DNA of 64,000 nt, from contig NMRA01000001.1 of the NCBI GenBank assembly GCA_002633005.1, positions 3,548,229-3,612,228 on the forward strand, given 5' to 3'. The stretch is from Phoronis australis (lineage: Eukaryota; Phoronida; Phoronidae). Every line of letters begins with the position of its first letter. The stretch's first letter is position 1. Below are positions 36,997-47,360 of the stretch, piece after piece. The notes beneath the pieces were generated by a model, which was not told the origin of the DNA, did not search any database, and was given only the letters and a program-made list of their open reading frames with translations. Made by a program: the position numbers and the translations under genes.

Positions 36997-37350
36997 ATGG
37001 TCGGTTGCGGTGTGGCCGGGTGTTCGGCCACACAGGCAAATAAATGCAAAGGCGTTAACTTCCATAGCGTACGGAGACCCCATAATCGGCTGTGGGAGAA
37101 AAACCTTTCAAAAGATAGTGATTCACGAACTCATGTCCTTACCAGGAACTTCAGCCATAGTCTAGTGTGCGAATTAACCAAATTAGTCATCTTCGCTGGC
37201 CCTAATCAGGCGGTTACTATCTCAGCAGAATGCGCTCATTTCGTCGGGATTTGGATCACCGACTTAGCTGCTTTTTTAAATCCGTGTACAAATAAATTAA
37301 ATGCTGGTAAAGCCTTTATTAAAATGTTTATTACGAAATCTTCAGAATAA
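36997..37350 (+). pseudogene. THAP-type zinc-finger fragment
   Basis: Reading from the ATG at 36997: M-V-G-C-G-V-A-G-C-S-A-T, then about 10 residues later VNFHSVRRP and LWEKNLSKD. This is the N-terminal half of a THAP domain (C-x4-C, FHxxP-like, W), a C2CH zinc finger found in P-element-type transposases and their host derivatives. The expected second half (C-x2-H-F) is not in its usual form; a CAHF string occurs later in the frame after about 70 unrelated residues. Either an exon whose domain continues after an intron, or a decayed transposase. It lies next to LINE and SINE remnants, which favours the latter. Confidence 0.5.
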
Positions 37351-37531
37351 AATGAATATACATAACCCACAAGCGCCAAAAGGCATTAGATCTGGGTTAA
37401 AAAATACAAATATAAGAAGTCTATATACAATTATTATACACGAATACATAAATTAAAAAACTGATGTTAAGACTACAATGATATATGATTACGAATGTAA
37501 ATAATTCATTTTCATACACATATATACAATT

Positions 37532-38150
37532 CTATCCACTCACACAAAGAGATTTAATATTATAAAGAAATTCTGATACTATGTCGAATAAAACCTTATT
37601 TTCATTTGGGTTGAGTTCTTGACATCCATATAGAAAAAAAATTGTTGTGCAATTGCGGAATTTCAGAATATCTTTTGTAAACATTGGGGTATTGTTCGAG
37701 TGTCTGGAAAAACTGTACCCTCTGCTCCTTGCATACCTCACAAGCAAAGAAAACATAAGGATATGTCTGGGTATCTCCACAGGAACACAGAGGCGAAATA
37801 TTATTAAAATTATGTCTAAATTTCTCTTTGTTTAGGAATAGACCGCATCTTGATCTGTATAGGGTTATTTCATGGTTGGAGGAAGTTGGAATGATGTCAA
37901 TGGGACTGGCAAGTCTTGAGTAGTGGTATGCATTTTAAAGTTGTTTTTGAGAGTGACGATTGAAGTGCTTTCTTTTATTTTGAATGGTAAGGAATTCCAG
38001 TTGTCAATACAAGTTAATATCAATAAGGATCACACTAATAGTCCAAAAATAACCAACTGTCCTACTCGAAATCTATCTCGCAATTCAACAGCAGGTTACT
38101 CACTCATTTCATGTCGAATGTATGCCGCACAAAATCTCTAGACCATCTTA
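37532..38150 (-). pseudogene. LINE (non-LTR retrotransposon) 3' end, frameshifted
   Basis: Minus-strand translation in three frames gives consecutive hallmarks of the C-terminal end of LINE reverse-transcriptase ORFs. WNSLPFKIKESTSI (about 37925-38010) comes first. Next is LYRSRCGLFLN followed by PLCSCGDTQT, FFACEVCKEQR (about 37690-37830), the CCHC-like tail with C-x-C and a downstream C. FLYGCQELNPNENKVLF (about 37585-37640) ends before the stop at 37532. The frames change at least twice; the second change falls in a homopolymer run of A/T near 37633-37641. No upstream polymerase domain is present, consistent with 5' truncation. Clade (Jockey/CR1/L2-like) not resolved. Inactive. Confidence 0.75.
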
Positions 38151-38661
38151 GCCAAGTACATTGAAATCTGGTACATTCAAGTCTATGAAAATACAACCAA
38201 CGTCTTTGCAAACATGGATCAGGAACAACAGAGGGGTGTGAAGGTTGTTTTTATTCTTCAATGTTAAATTTTTGTAAGCGGACAAATGATTTTTAAATTT
38301 CGGCCTTAAAACCTAACATTTCAAAACTCAAGCATTTCAAACGAACGTTTATGACGAAAACAAAATTCTTCAACCAGTTTAGTAAAGTCCTATACCACCT
38401 CTAGGGTACATAATGAACAAATCCTACTCCTAATGTAACAAAAGGGTCCCCGTGCATAAAGGATTTTAACTATTGTCCTTCTGAAATATGTGAAATGTCA
38501 AATCAGATCAAGCGGTTTGGAAGTCCAGTTTTACTTTTTATGAACATCAGTTGCACTGCACGCAATCCTTTATGAATTTACCGTAGTTGGCTACAGACTG
38601 GCCCATTTTTACAACAACTCGCACCGCAGACAAACGTCTTCACAAATTACACCCTATAGCC
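38151..38661. other. No gene seen between LINE and SINE
   Basis: May include more decayed LINE sequence; no clear motif. Confidence 0.4.
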
Positions 38662-38674
38662 TATGCAGCTCCTG
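38662..38674 (+). repeat. SINE target-site duplication, left
   Basis: TATGCAGCTCCTG, identical to 38911-38923. Confidence 0.9.
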
Positions 38675-38910
38675 GAGGAGGCGGTGTGGCCTAGTGTGAT
38701 ATGTGCCTGCTTTCTTTGTTCGAGGCTGTAGGTTCGAATCCCACTGGGTCAAACTACTAAACCCTTGAATCAGGTTTCAAGCTGCTCAGCTCGGTTTAAC
38801 TCTATATTAATAAAGCATAAAAATGGTTCCAAGTGATCAGTGCAATGGGCCCACATGCGCTGCCTGCGCACTTCTGGTACAACGTGTATCAGATCGCCTG
38901 CAATTATTTT
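38675..38910 (+). mobile_element. tRNA-derived SINE, 236 bp, with intact TSD
   Basis: The 5' part is tRNA-like: A box TGGCCTAGTGTG (38687-38698) and a perfect B box GGTTCGAATCC (38731-38741), internal RNA polymerase III promoter elements with tRNA-like spacing. The region 38679-38752 resembles a tRNA but cannot form a convincing acceptor stem, so it is a SINE head, not a tRNA gene. The unrelated body follows (CAGGTTTCAAGCTGCTCAGC and on) and it ends in TTATTTTT. A perfect 13-bp duplication flanks the element. No second copy was seen in the window. Mobilised in trans by a LINE. Confidence 0.85.
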
Positions 38911-38923
38911 TATGCAGCTCCTG
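38911..38923 (+). repeat. SINE target-site duplication, right
   Basis: TATGCAGCTCCTG, identical to the left copy. Confidence 0.9.
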
Positions 38924-39476
38924 ATTTAAACAAGGGTCTCTTTTTAATTTTGGTCCGGTATACATAACACCACAGACCAGGAAGTCCAGCGAAACACTTT
39001 TACCTTACAAATGTGACAATCCTTAGTCTCAGAAAATTTGAGCACCCGGCAAAAGATACTAATGATGAAATTCCGGTGATGATAATCATCCACTTTGTTT
39101 ATGTACTTCGCCTACACAATTTGAAATAGTCGGTGAAATGAAGCCCATTCGAGTAAGCACCATGTGGGTCCCTATGTAGAACCCAACAAGCTCAAGTTGT
39201 GGATGGACATAAATTAGGAAATTTACTGTAGCAACAGATTGGCCAAATAAGAATAAGGTACAAAGTGTTGCTACAGTGCACTCGTGCACAATACTTGGTC
39301 TATCATTTTCCCGCCGTTAGTGCATGAACCAATCAGATCACCAACGGCGCAAAGTTTTCGAAAACAACTCGATTCTTAGGGAGTCCTGTTACTGGTCTAT
39401 TTATTTTCAAAACTTTATTATGTAACATTTAATTTATTTTCTGTTCAACTAAATGAGACCACTTAATATAAAAGCA
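38924..39476. other. No gene seen
   Basis: No supported gene. On the minus strand this is the 3' flank of the candidate exon ending at 39477. Confidence 0.4.
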
Positions 39477-39848
39477 TTAAACACAATTTATGCATTGTAA
39501 AAACCAAAAGTTATGTTCTATCAACGTTACACAAAACCCCTTTCTTAAAAAATGCGTTAAAAGTTTAAAACAAAGGACACAAGTTTCCGTCACTTGCAAC
39601 GTCGATTTTCGACATTGATGTAAGGGAGGAACATCAGTCTGGCGACAGCAACACGGAATCGTACAAAGGCGAAATTTGATTCGTTTTGTTGTATGTCTTT
39701 TTTCCCTACGGTTCAGGATTGCTTGTGGATCCAGGAACAAGAACTGAACGAGACAGGGTTCGTGATAACGTTGGTGAACGGTAACATCTATTAAGGTGTT
39801 ACAACTGTCATCGATATTGTCATCTTCCCTGTTTCCATCCAACATTCC
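39477..39848 (-). CDS. Candidate terminal exon, cysteine-rich protein of unknown family
   Basis: Open frame of 123 codons directly after a good acceptor (AGTTTTCATCAG, AG at 39850-39849), starting GMLDGNREDDNIDDSCN. It contains 12 or so cysteines, a basic stretch RREKRHTTKR that could be a processing site, a run CTIPCCCRQTDV, and later TCVLCFKLLTHF. The C-x9-C-x2-C-x12-C run in the last third echoes the two six-Cys peptides at 3952 and 14696, but the CC pair is absent and no other residues align, so homology is not claimed. No upstream exon or signal peptide was found. It could be noncoding. Confidence 0.35.
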   Translation of the reverse strand, partial: GMLDGNREDDNIDDSCNTLIDVTVHQRYHEPCLVQFLFLDPQAILNRREKRHTTKRIKFRLCTIPCCCRQTDVPPLHQCRKSTLQVTETCVLCFKLLTHFLRKGFCVTLIEHNFWFLQCINCV

Positions 39849-39892
39849 CTGATGAAAACTTAAATGAAGAGGACCTTCAGTACTTGAGTGAG

Positions 39893-39906
39893 CACAGTAT
39901 ACTGTG
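39893..39906. repeat. 14-bp perfect palindrome
   Basis: CACAGTATACTGTG, 23 bases before the first histone-type stem-loop. Confidence 0.7.
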
Positions 39907-39929
39907 TGATTTATGTTGAATTATTCAAC

Positions 39930-39945
39930 GGTTCTTTTAAGAACC
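39930..39945 (+). terminator. Histone mRNA-type 3' stem-loop 1
   Basis: GGTTCTTTTAAGAACC fits the metazoan replication-dependent histone 3' end: 6-bp stem GGYYCT, loop TTTA, AGRRCC. It is preceded by an A/C-rich base pair of bases (CAAC) and followed by ATTTCAC. The orientation is plus because the loop on the other strand (TAAA) does not fit. SLBP would bind such an RNA. No histone open frame lies upstream. Confidence 0.6.
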
Positions 39946-39986
39946 ATTTCACGCCATACCTATGGCTCATGCACAGTACAATCAAC

Positions 39987-40002
39987 GGCCCTTTTAAGAG
40001 CC
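39987..40002 (+). terminator. Histone mRNA-type 3' stem-loop 2
   Basis: GGCCCTTTTAAGAGCC, one stem mismatch (C opposite A) relative to the consensus GGCTCT...AGAGCC. Preceded by CAAC as in copy 1 and followed by ACTTAACACTTCCCAGAAGAAC, whose purine-rich AGAAGAA could act as a downstream element (U7 snRNA target). It starts 57 bp after copy 1 starts. Confidence 0.55.
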
Positions 40003-41699
40003 ACTTAACACTTCCCAGAAGAACTGCTCACTTGGAATGTTGAATTATATACATACAAAGGTCAAACCAGAGAAATTGTTGCAGTGGCGCATTTTTTAAT
40101 CCGAACAAAATTAAATTTTCTAAAACAAAAACGTTGTATAAGTATATTTTGCAATCTCAGGTACTCCTTAGAATTTGTGCACAAATATGCTTTCGTAGTT
40201 TTCTCAGTATGTGAACCATGAATCACAAACTGTCCGATAATTATGCTGCTGTTGTGCAAGCAGATGACATAATCAGTCGGCACCGAACTTTGAATTTTGT
40301 AATTAATTACCAGTAGCATTGCCAAAAGTACTCACGATACCAACCGTTCTACTATTGGAAGACTTTGAACAGCGTTTCAGGGCCGAATTTTTTTTCGTTG
40401 AACTGGACAATAAAGTAGATGCGAGAATTTCCCGTCAAAATACACTAACCGGAAACTGCACCAGATAATTTAGAAGAGTGTCGCCTCCTCTTGGATAATA
40501 ATGAAGAAAATGTCAGAGTTGCGAATCTGTTGTCTATAATCTATGGTGTAACTGCGATAACTTCAAGTGAAATGAGCAAGCTATATTTTTGAAAACGTTG
40601 AGGGTTCATCGACATGATATACCCCGTGAATTCTGCTCGAGTGAACAAACTGGTTTTTGCATGGGACTCTGTCAACAATGATATGTAGACTTTTTTCGCT
40701 ATGCTCGTGTGCACGCCATAGTCCCAGCTCTCCTATCTTTCACCTCCTTGGCCACTTTCTGGAGGCAACGAGAACTTTGCATTAAACCCATCTACAGATG
40801 TTAATTTCAAAAAAGTTCCCTGGAATACACTTGCACGTTTAGTTAGAATTTTAATTTAAAAGTTGGAAAAATACAACCTCAACTAATGTGTTAGCCACCA
40901 GGTGTCAGTGCAAAATGATCCGAACAACCAATCAAATGTCAGAAAAATATTGTGTCCATACCTTTCCCCTTCAAAAGTCGTCTGCTTGGCATGAAAACAT
41001 TCATCAGAAGACAGTCAGCTGATGTTATCCTGCTGGCTTAGCTAGCTTTTTTACTGCTACTGACTACATTGGATAGTATCAATTATTGGATGGGTGTGCA
41101 AGTAATAGGCAATTACCAAGGACCAAGGCTCAAAAACCAGCGGGCAGCAGTTAGGAATTGAGGAAAGCCAAATCAAGTGGCCACGAGTGTCATCGTACTG
41201 AAACAATTCTTGGCACATTCCTGAATCATTTTGTTTTTCGCAAAGAACAGTTTTGGGACAGCTAGGACTCAGCTGAAACCATGAATTATTGAACAAGTGT
41301 GCGACTTCACAATAGACTGGCAAGATGTCTGCCCCTTGTGGCATTCAAGTGTCAGGTTCTGCTCAAATTTCTGAGCTGGAATTTTCAGATATTACCTGGT
41401 CTAAGGCTACTGCAAAAAACGTATCAACGTTGAGTGCAAGTGAAGTATAATTGCTGATAAATTTTTAAGTTTTGTTTTTAAGTCATGCGCGCACTCAGAG
41501 GTGGGGTGGCTCGGGGGTTTGAATGAGCCTCCCCCATTTGGTAAAGTGGGTAAAAAGGTCAGACTCAGAGAAACAAAAACTCCGAAACAGTAGAAAACAA
41601 GACAAAAGTTCACTAAAAAGGCAAGAACTACCAAAATTCGGCGAACGCCCAATTCGTTGCTCTGCAGTACCCCGTGAATCTTAATAAATGTCCACATTC
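40003..41699. other. No gene seen
   Basis: No supported gene. The 41057-41344 minus frame has no motif. 41488-41540 has G- and C-runs like the R4 repeats but no further match. Confidence 0.45.
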
Positions 41700-41707
41700 T
41701 CAAAAAC

Positions 41708-41923
41708 TCGAGCTCCCCATTTTTAGGCTTGGTGCGCGCGTGCTTCTATCACAAGCAGTGCTACAGACACTTAACAGAGCTCTTAAAAAGAAAAAGAGAC
41801 CAAGCTGATGATGGAAATAATGTTGAGCCCACGAGAAAATTAAGGAGATTGTCACTGTCAGTTACATGTACATTTTACAGTGCTCAAAGAAAGAAAGCCG
41901 TATATGTCTTGCCACCACAATGA
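41708..41923 (+). pseudogene. Transposon-protein-like fragment (Cys/His, Lys/Arg-rich)
   Basis: Frame ends with a TGA at 41921. It carries CFYHKQCYRHL, a Cys-x2-His...Cys-Tyr string like the C-x2-H-x2-C-Y motifs in many invertebrate transposon-encoded proteins, then a basic stretch KRKRDQ. No intact domain. Named from general resemblance only. Confidence 0.35.
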
Positions 41924-42944
41924 GCCATTTGCCACAAATAAAATTTCATCATAGGGGAACTTCACAAACAAAAGAAAAGTTGAAAATCTATCCCAGTTCC
42001 AAACATTCAATTGTAAATAGGCCTACCTATTCTTAATTTCAAAAGGTGTCATTTATAGTAAATAATCTTTAGTTTAGGTCACACTACAAAAAATATTTTG
42101 CTTGATAAATTTGTAGTAATCGTCGTTTCAATCTCAAATGTACTAGTAGTAGTTTTTACCTACATGTGAGTGATCAGCACTTCTTTTTATGAATTTATAA
42201 GCCTATTTTGAGACCCTTTTATGTAAAATCATGAGCAGTGCTTGGAATTTGAGAAATTTAAAAATGGAAATATTGCCTGTGTTCTGTAATTCATTTATCT
42301 TGAAAATTCAAATGTTGTGCAGATTTCAGTATCTCACGGTTTGAAGATTGTTGAATTTGAGATTTTAGCAAAGGAAAATGTTTACTTTTCCAATTATGTG
42401 CTATTTAAAACAGGAAATCCAATGAAATTTTTGCTCTATGGTAAAGAAGATGCTTTTCAATTTCAAACAAAAACTATTGCCAACATGACCATTCCTCCAT
42501 TTTCAAAGGCTGAACTACTGTATTAAGGATGATAAAAGTGTTTCTATGTTTTAAATTGCTTGAAGGCAGCTGCACAGTGCAATAAATGCTAGTAATGATG
42601 CTCATTTCTCTTTGTGCTTATTTTCGCTGAGCACTTAAACAAAATGAAATTTCAGTTGTTGGCCATGCGGTGTGCTAAGGTGAAGAGCATTTTGGTTATC
42701 TATTTCAGTTAAAGAGGATTACTGTAACAAGGTGTTTAGATGAAACGGTATTCAGGTTGTCAATTTTTTTATTTTGGGTAGGATGCAGTCTTGCAGAGAT
42801 TTTTTAAACTTTTTCTTTGCCATTAAAGCTGGGCTCAAAATTTGTGTTTCCTGGTTAACTCATTGAAGACATTGAACCATTTGTATGCAAGCTGTACCGT
42901 GAGTCATCAACAGTTAACAAAGCACGCTACCATATTTCAGGTTG
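41924..42944. other. No gene seen; probably transposon remnant
   Basis: Lies between two fragments that look transposon-derived on the same strand, so may be the decayed middle of one element. One TAGGCCTA at 42018. Confidence 0.4.
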
Positions 42945-43070
42945 AAATCTCATCATGATTGTTTGCTGTTACATGCTAAAAGACCAAACTACCAGTGTGC
43001 CATTCACAAACAAGCCTTGCAACAGCATGTCAGTGCACCATCTCCAGTTGGTAATGGGTGGCTTTTGGAG
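42945..43070 (+). pseudogene. Transposon-protein fragment (HxLR..NYQ..IW-type region)
   Basis: In frame: HDCLLLHAKRPNYQCAIHKQ followed by SAPSPVGNGWLLEQ. This resembles a region common in invertebrate repeat-encoded proteins that reads approximately H-x-L-R-A-N-Y-Q-x-x-I-W ... P-x-P-x-x-H-G-W, usually followed by an acidic linker. Here GAT-rich DNA (ATGATGATAT) follows. Short and broken; identification is from memory of the general pattern. Confidence 0.4.
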
Positions 43071-46000
43071 CAGATGACAATAATGATGATATAAATGATG
43101 GAGTGGATGAAGAAACATAATAAGTGTATGCTATGTTCTTAAAGAACTTCAATTTTTCAACCTAATAGAAAATATTGACACCATTTAATCATGCTGGTGA
43201 CTGTGGGGACTGTTGGGTGTATCGTTCTGTGTGACAGTGGACAGTGAACAGCAATGTGGATAATGATAATTAATTGTGACAATTAATGAAAGTGATGACA
43301 GTGAATTTGTTGCAGAAGTGTTGGAAATGTATTTTGTTCATATGTAGATTGTGATATCAAATCTTTATCAAGTTCCGTCCAAATGTTTAACAGTATTTGT
43401 TTTTTGGCAGATCAGAATATAGTAGTATGTTTTCTAGCCAACAAGAGGCGCTGCTAAAATATTTCTTTTTCTCTTTTTTGAGCAATTTTCCACCTAATAT
43501 CATAAAATATATATATATCTATTTTCTTGTTCAGTAACTTAAAATGAACAAATCCCAATCAAATTATCATTCAATTTTTGTCTAGTGTTGTTGGTTTTTG
43601 AAGACTGGTTTTCTGTGCCAAATTATGCAAAAAGTCAGATTTTTGAGGTCAAATTTCTCGAAAACGTGCAATGTCAAACCTTGGGAACTTTTTAGATCCT
43701 TAAAGTATAATACTTAATGACCTTAAAAACACCAAAATTATCTTGCCCCCAAAAAGTGGCCACGGAAATGATTTTCTAGGCTTCTTAGAGTCGAATGGGC
43801 TATGGCCTAGTCTCGCTTTTTTCGTTATTGACAAAAGACAGCGGGAGCTAGTCAGTCACCAGGTGGCGAGACTGTTTCATAAATGAGTCGGCCAGCCTCG
43901 TCCCCATTAGGCTCAAGATGGCGCTGATCGGTTTCGCCATTTGAGGCTTCGTTAGCTGGGGAAATCAAATGTGTCACGATTTTGCGATATTTTCACACTA
44001 AGCGCCGGAAGATCACGAGTAACATGAAGTTACATCAACTTTGAAAATTTATGCAGCATAATACAAAAATGAAAACTAATTGTATATTGCAGCAATTTAG
44101 GGCTAAAATATGGCAAAAAAAGATGTATTTTGATTCGAAAACAGAGATGAATTTCTATGGTACTATTAATAGAACAGAGATTGAGTACGCGAACAATCTT
44201 TGTTTCAAACATTAACCAAAAATGCCTTCTGCTTCATGAAGGGCAGCAACAACGATTGTGAAAATAATTAAAATTTGCCTTTGTTTTATGACGTCAAGGC
44301 AGCGGCCAATCATTGCGTAGAAGGTATTTCCCTTAACCAAGGCTCAAAAGGCTAAATCGATCAGGGCCATCTTAAGGCATGGGGAGGATGCTGTGAGTCG
44401 GCTTACCTAGAACTGCCAAACAACATGTCGTGGAAATCGATGACATTTCGTGAGTCCGCTCAAAAATAGTTCGTCAAAAGGGGACAAGTTATGTGAACGG
44501 AGAGCCACCCATAACTTTTGCCAAGGCAATTTTTAATGGTTCGTTGGTAACTAAGTACTCGATCATTACATCAAAATGAAACCAGTTCGGATCATTTGTC
44601 GTGCACTAACGTAACTTCTGAAGAGAGAACACTTTATTGAAAAATCAGCGGAAAAAGAATTAAGCAACAGATAGCGCTGTATGTTATGTCCGGACAAGGT
44701 GTTGTCGCGTGCGATTGCTCCATAAAATGACAGAATATCGGTTCAAGTTTATGTATTGGTTGTTGTTGTAGTATAGTATTCCTTTCTAACGAGTTTATGT
44801 GGCATCCCAACGATCTCTCACACACAATGTTCGTTTTAATACCGAACTGGTTATAGCAAGGAAAGATCTAGATTTCTCCTTGTTTTTAACAATGGACGGT
44901 CAAATCCATCCATCGAATGCTAACATCAAATACATCTTGTCATTGTTAAGTAAAACTTAAAACGATGATCGAAAAACATCTCTTTTGATGACATGAAGAA
45001 AAACAATTTTTTACGTCACGAAATTGCAAGGCTACTATAAATTTATTTGTCGTTAAAGAAATTAGAGTTTCATTAGAACTGACAGAGACGATTTTATGTG
45101 CTCATATTCTCCAGCAATAGCGAACTGTCAATTCCTCCCAAGCTCAAACGTCGCCTGCAATCTATAGGAACAAGTTGAGACCAGTTTTACAACGTTAAAT
45201 ATACAGGGTTGTATTAATGGACCCACTAGGACCTGGGACCTAGGAGCATATCAGGCTCATGTCAAACTACGTTTGTCGTGACGTTGTCAGTCTGTACCGT
45301 GACACAACCATTGCCGGTTCTATCTTCTGATTGGCTGAAACGCATTACGATAACTTCCGATGTACGTTAAGACCACAGTACTAGCGGCTGAATTTGACTT
45401 TATCACTGGCCTGGGTAAATTAAAGCCCTTATTTGCACAGCTGTCTTGGGGGGGGGGGCTACAAAAGCATCTACTGTGGCTTTAGACCTTATATTGACCA
45501 ACCTGGAAGCGGAAAATCACTATTCATACCTGTCAGACGTCAGATGTCGCTAATAGCGACCTGACCAATCGGACGCTGTAGACACTACAAACCATCATAA
45601 CAACGAAGCGAGCTGACGATGTCAGCAAATCTAATCGCCACAAGCTTATCAAGAGCAGGAAAATTCAGAGGAAAGAAGCGCCGGTGGTCGTGTAATGAAA
45701 CAAATAAGCCTTTCAGGTCAATCCCTCGGATGTATCGCGTCATATGAACCTCGCGGGAGCCGAGAATAACATTGCTCACACTTTGACCATATGGCCATAT
45801 ATCATCCTCGGAATCGGTGCGTATTTGCTAACGTCTAAAAATGGAACTCTAAGAATAGGATGCCAACATTTTTACGATTGTTATGTTACTAAAGAAGCTG
45901 GACGCTGGACAAAAACAATATCTACAACAAAGAGACAATTATTATTTGGAACAACTTTTGGTAACACAAAGTATTGAATTGAATTCTTTTACAAGTAAAA

Positions 46001-47104
46001 CTTCCTTTTTTATTTTATTTCATAGGTTCTCTGCTCTAGATAACATCACTGCTCAGAAATCAATTTAACATTACATCCAGAGCGACTGCATGAATTATTT
46101 CAGAAACAACATAAAACAGAAGCTGAGTTGTTACGAATTTAACTCTTTTACAGCAAGGAATATACTTAAAGTAAGCCCCATATATTATAACCCAAAACCA
46201 GGTGGGGGGAGCCAATATTGCTGATGTCACAGTCCAAGTACTGCAATAATGAACTTACGTCTTGTATGCTGCATTTGACCTTATACAAGGACTAAGGACT
46301 CCTTGAACTTTTTAAAGACGACACACTGTTATTTTTGTCATTACTAATAATGATGACGTACATCTTGGCTCATTAGATAGTCACATAAAGCAAATCATGT
46401 CAAGCGGAAAATTTCAAAATTGGAATGAATCAAGTTAGGATAGACATTTTCAATATATTCACTTAAAGATAATTGGGCTACGTTCGACCATATCTCTGTC
46501 AGAAACGCGTTCAGTGGTGCAGGTAGTGCAGCCCGGGTCAGATGATAATGTTGCTGCCGCCCCTACCCACGCCAACTTGGCTGACGCCACCTAGTGGTAG
46601 CTACGTAAACGTTGGTGTCGTTCATCACGCGGAAGCAGCTACATCAGGGAAATTGAAATAAGTCGAAGTTTGATAGATGCGGCGCAAAATTGTATTGGTT
46701 TTCACAATAGAAATCACAAAACAGCACAAATGGTATAATTCTCATAAAACAGAGATACCGTTCCTTAAAACATCACTCTCCAGCAAAGTTTTGTGGAATC
46801 AACTGCCATTTTGCCTGTTTTAGAAAATACACTAGTACCAGCTGTTGCCCGTGCTAAACCGGTCAGAAAAGCAGATATATCTTCAAACGGCATAATTACT
46901 CATGAGTGTAGAAATTCTTTAGTAGGTGACAAAGAAAATGCCACACCTCCCTCGCCACACGAATGGTGTCGTCTGAAATAACGCTAGGTGGCGCGATGGA
47001 AATACAGACGGTGCGTGAAAGCGGGAGAGTGGCATTGTGCCCAGACAATCTCGTCCAGGCGGGAGATACAGCAACAACTGCGTAGAGCATTCACATTGAT
47101 GAAG
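43071..47104. other. 4 kb without a supported gene
   Basis: Includes CAAGATGGCGCTG (43914-43926, YY1-like) and isolated CTCF-like cores near 43437-43453 (CCAACAAGAGGCGCTGC) and 46585-46600 (minus, CCACTAGGTGGCGT). No gene recognised. Confidence 0.45.
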
Positions 47105-47165
47105 GCATCTGACGGAGGCGCCAGGGTGATAGCATCTGACGGAGGGGCCAGGGTGATGGCATCAA
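47105..47165 (+). repeat. 2.3 x 27-bp tandem repeat
   Basis: Units at 47105-47131 and 47132-47158 (GCATCTGACGGAGG...CCAGGGTGAT) differ at two positions; a partial third follows. Confidence 0.85.
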
Positions 47166-47199
47166 CTGATGCTCTTTTCATGCTTTTGAAATGACGTAT

Positions 47200-47360
47200 C
47201 CTTTCATATTAAGGGACTCGCCCTCGGATTATATAACAAATTGTCACTCCTTTCCTGTTTTTGTGAAATTATGACCATTTATTATGGAATCAATTGTCGC
47301 TCTTTTCCGTTTTATTAAGTTACTCATCCTCACCTACCACTGACACCTCCCCTTTAAATC
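47200..47360 (-). repeat. Piece of the composite repeat at 11740-12540, inverted
   Basis: Its reverse complement contains AAAACAGGAAAGGAGTGACA and GAGCGACAATTGATTCCA, matching phrases in 12040-12200. Confidence 0.6.

Noticed and set aside
38679-38752. Functional tRNA gene
   Set aside because: A and B boxes are good but the acceptor arms do not pair and the unit is embedded in a SINE with target duplications.
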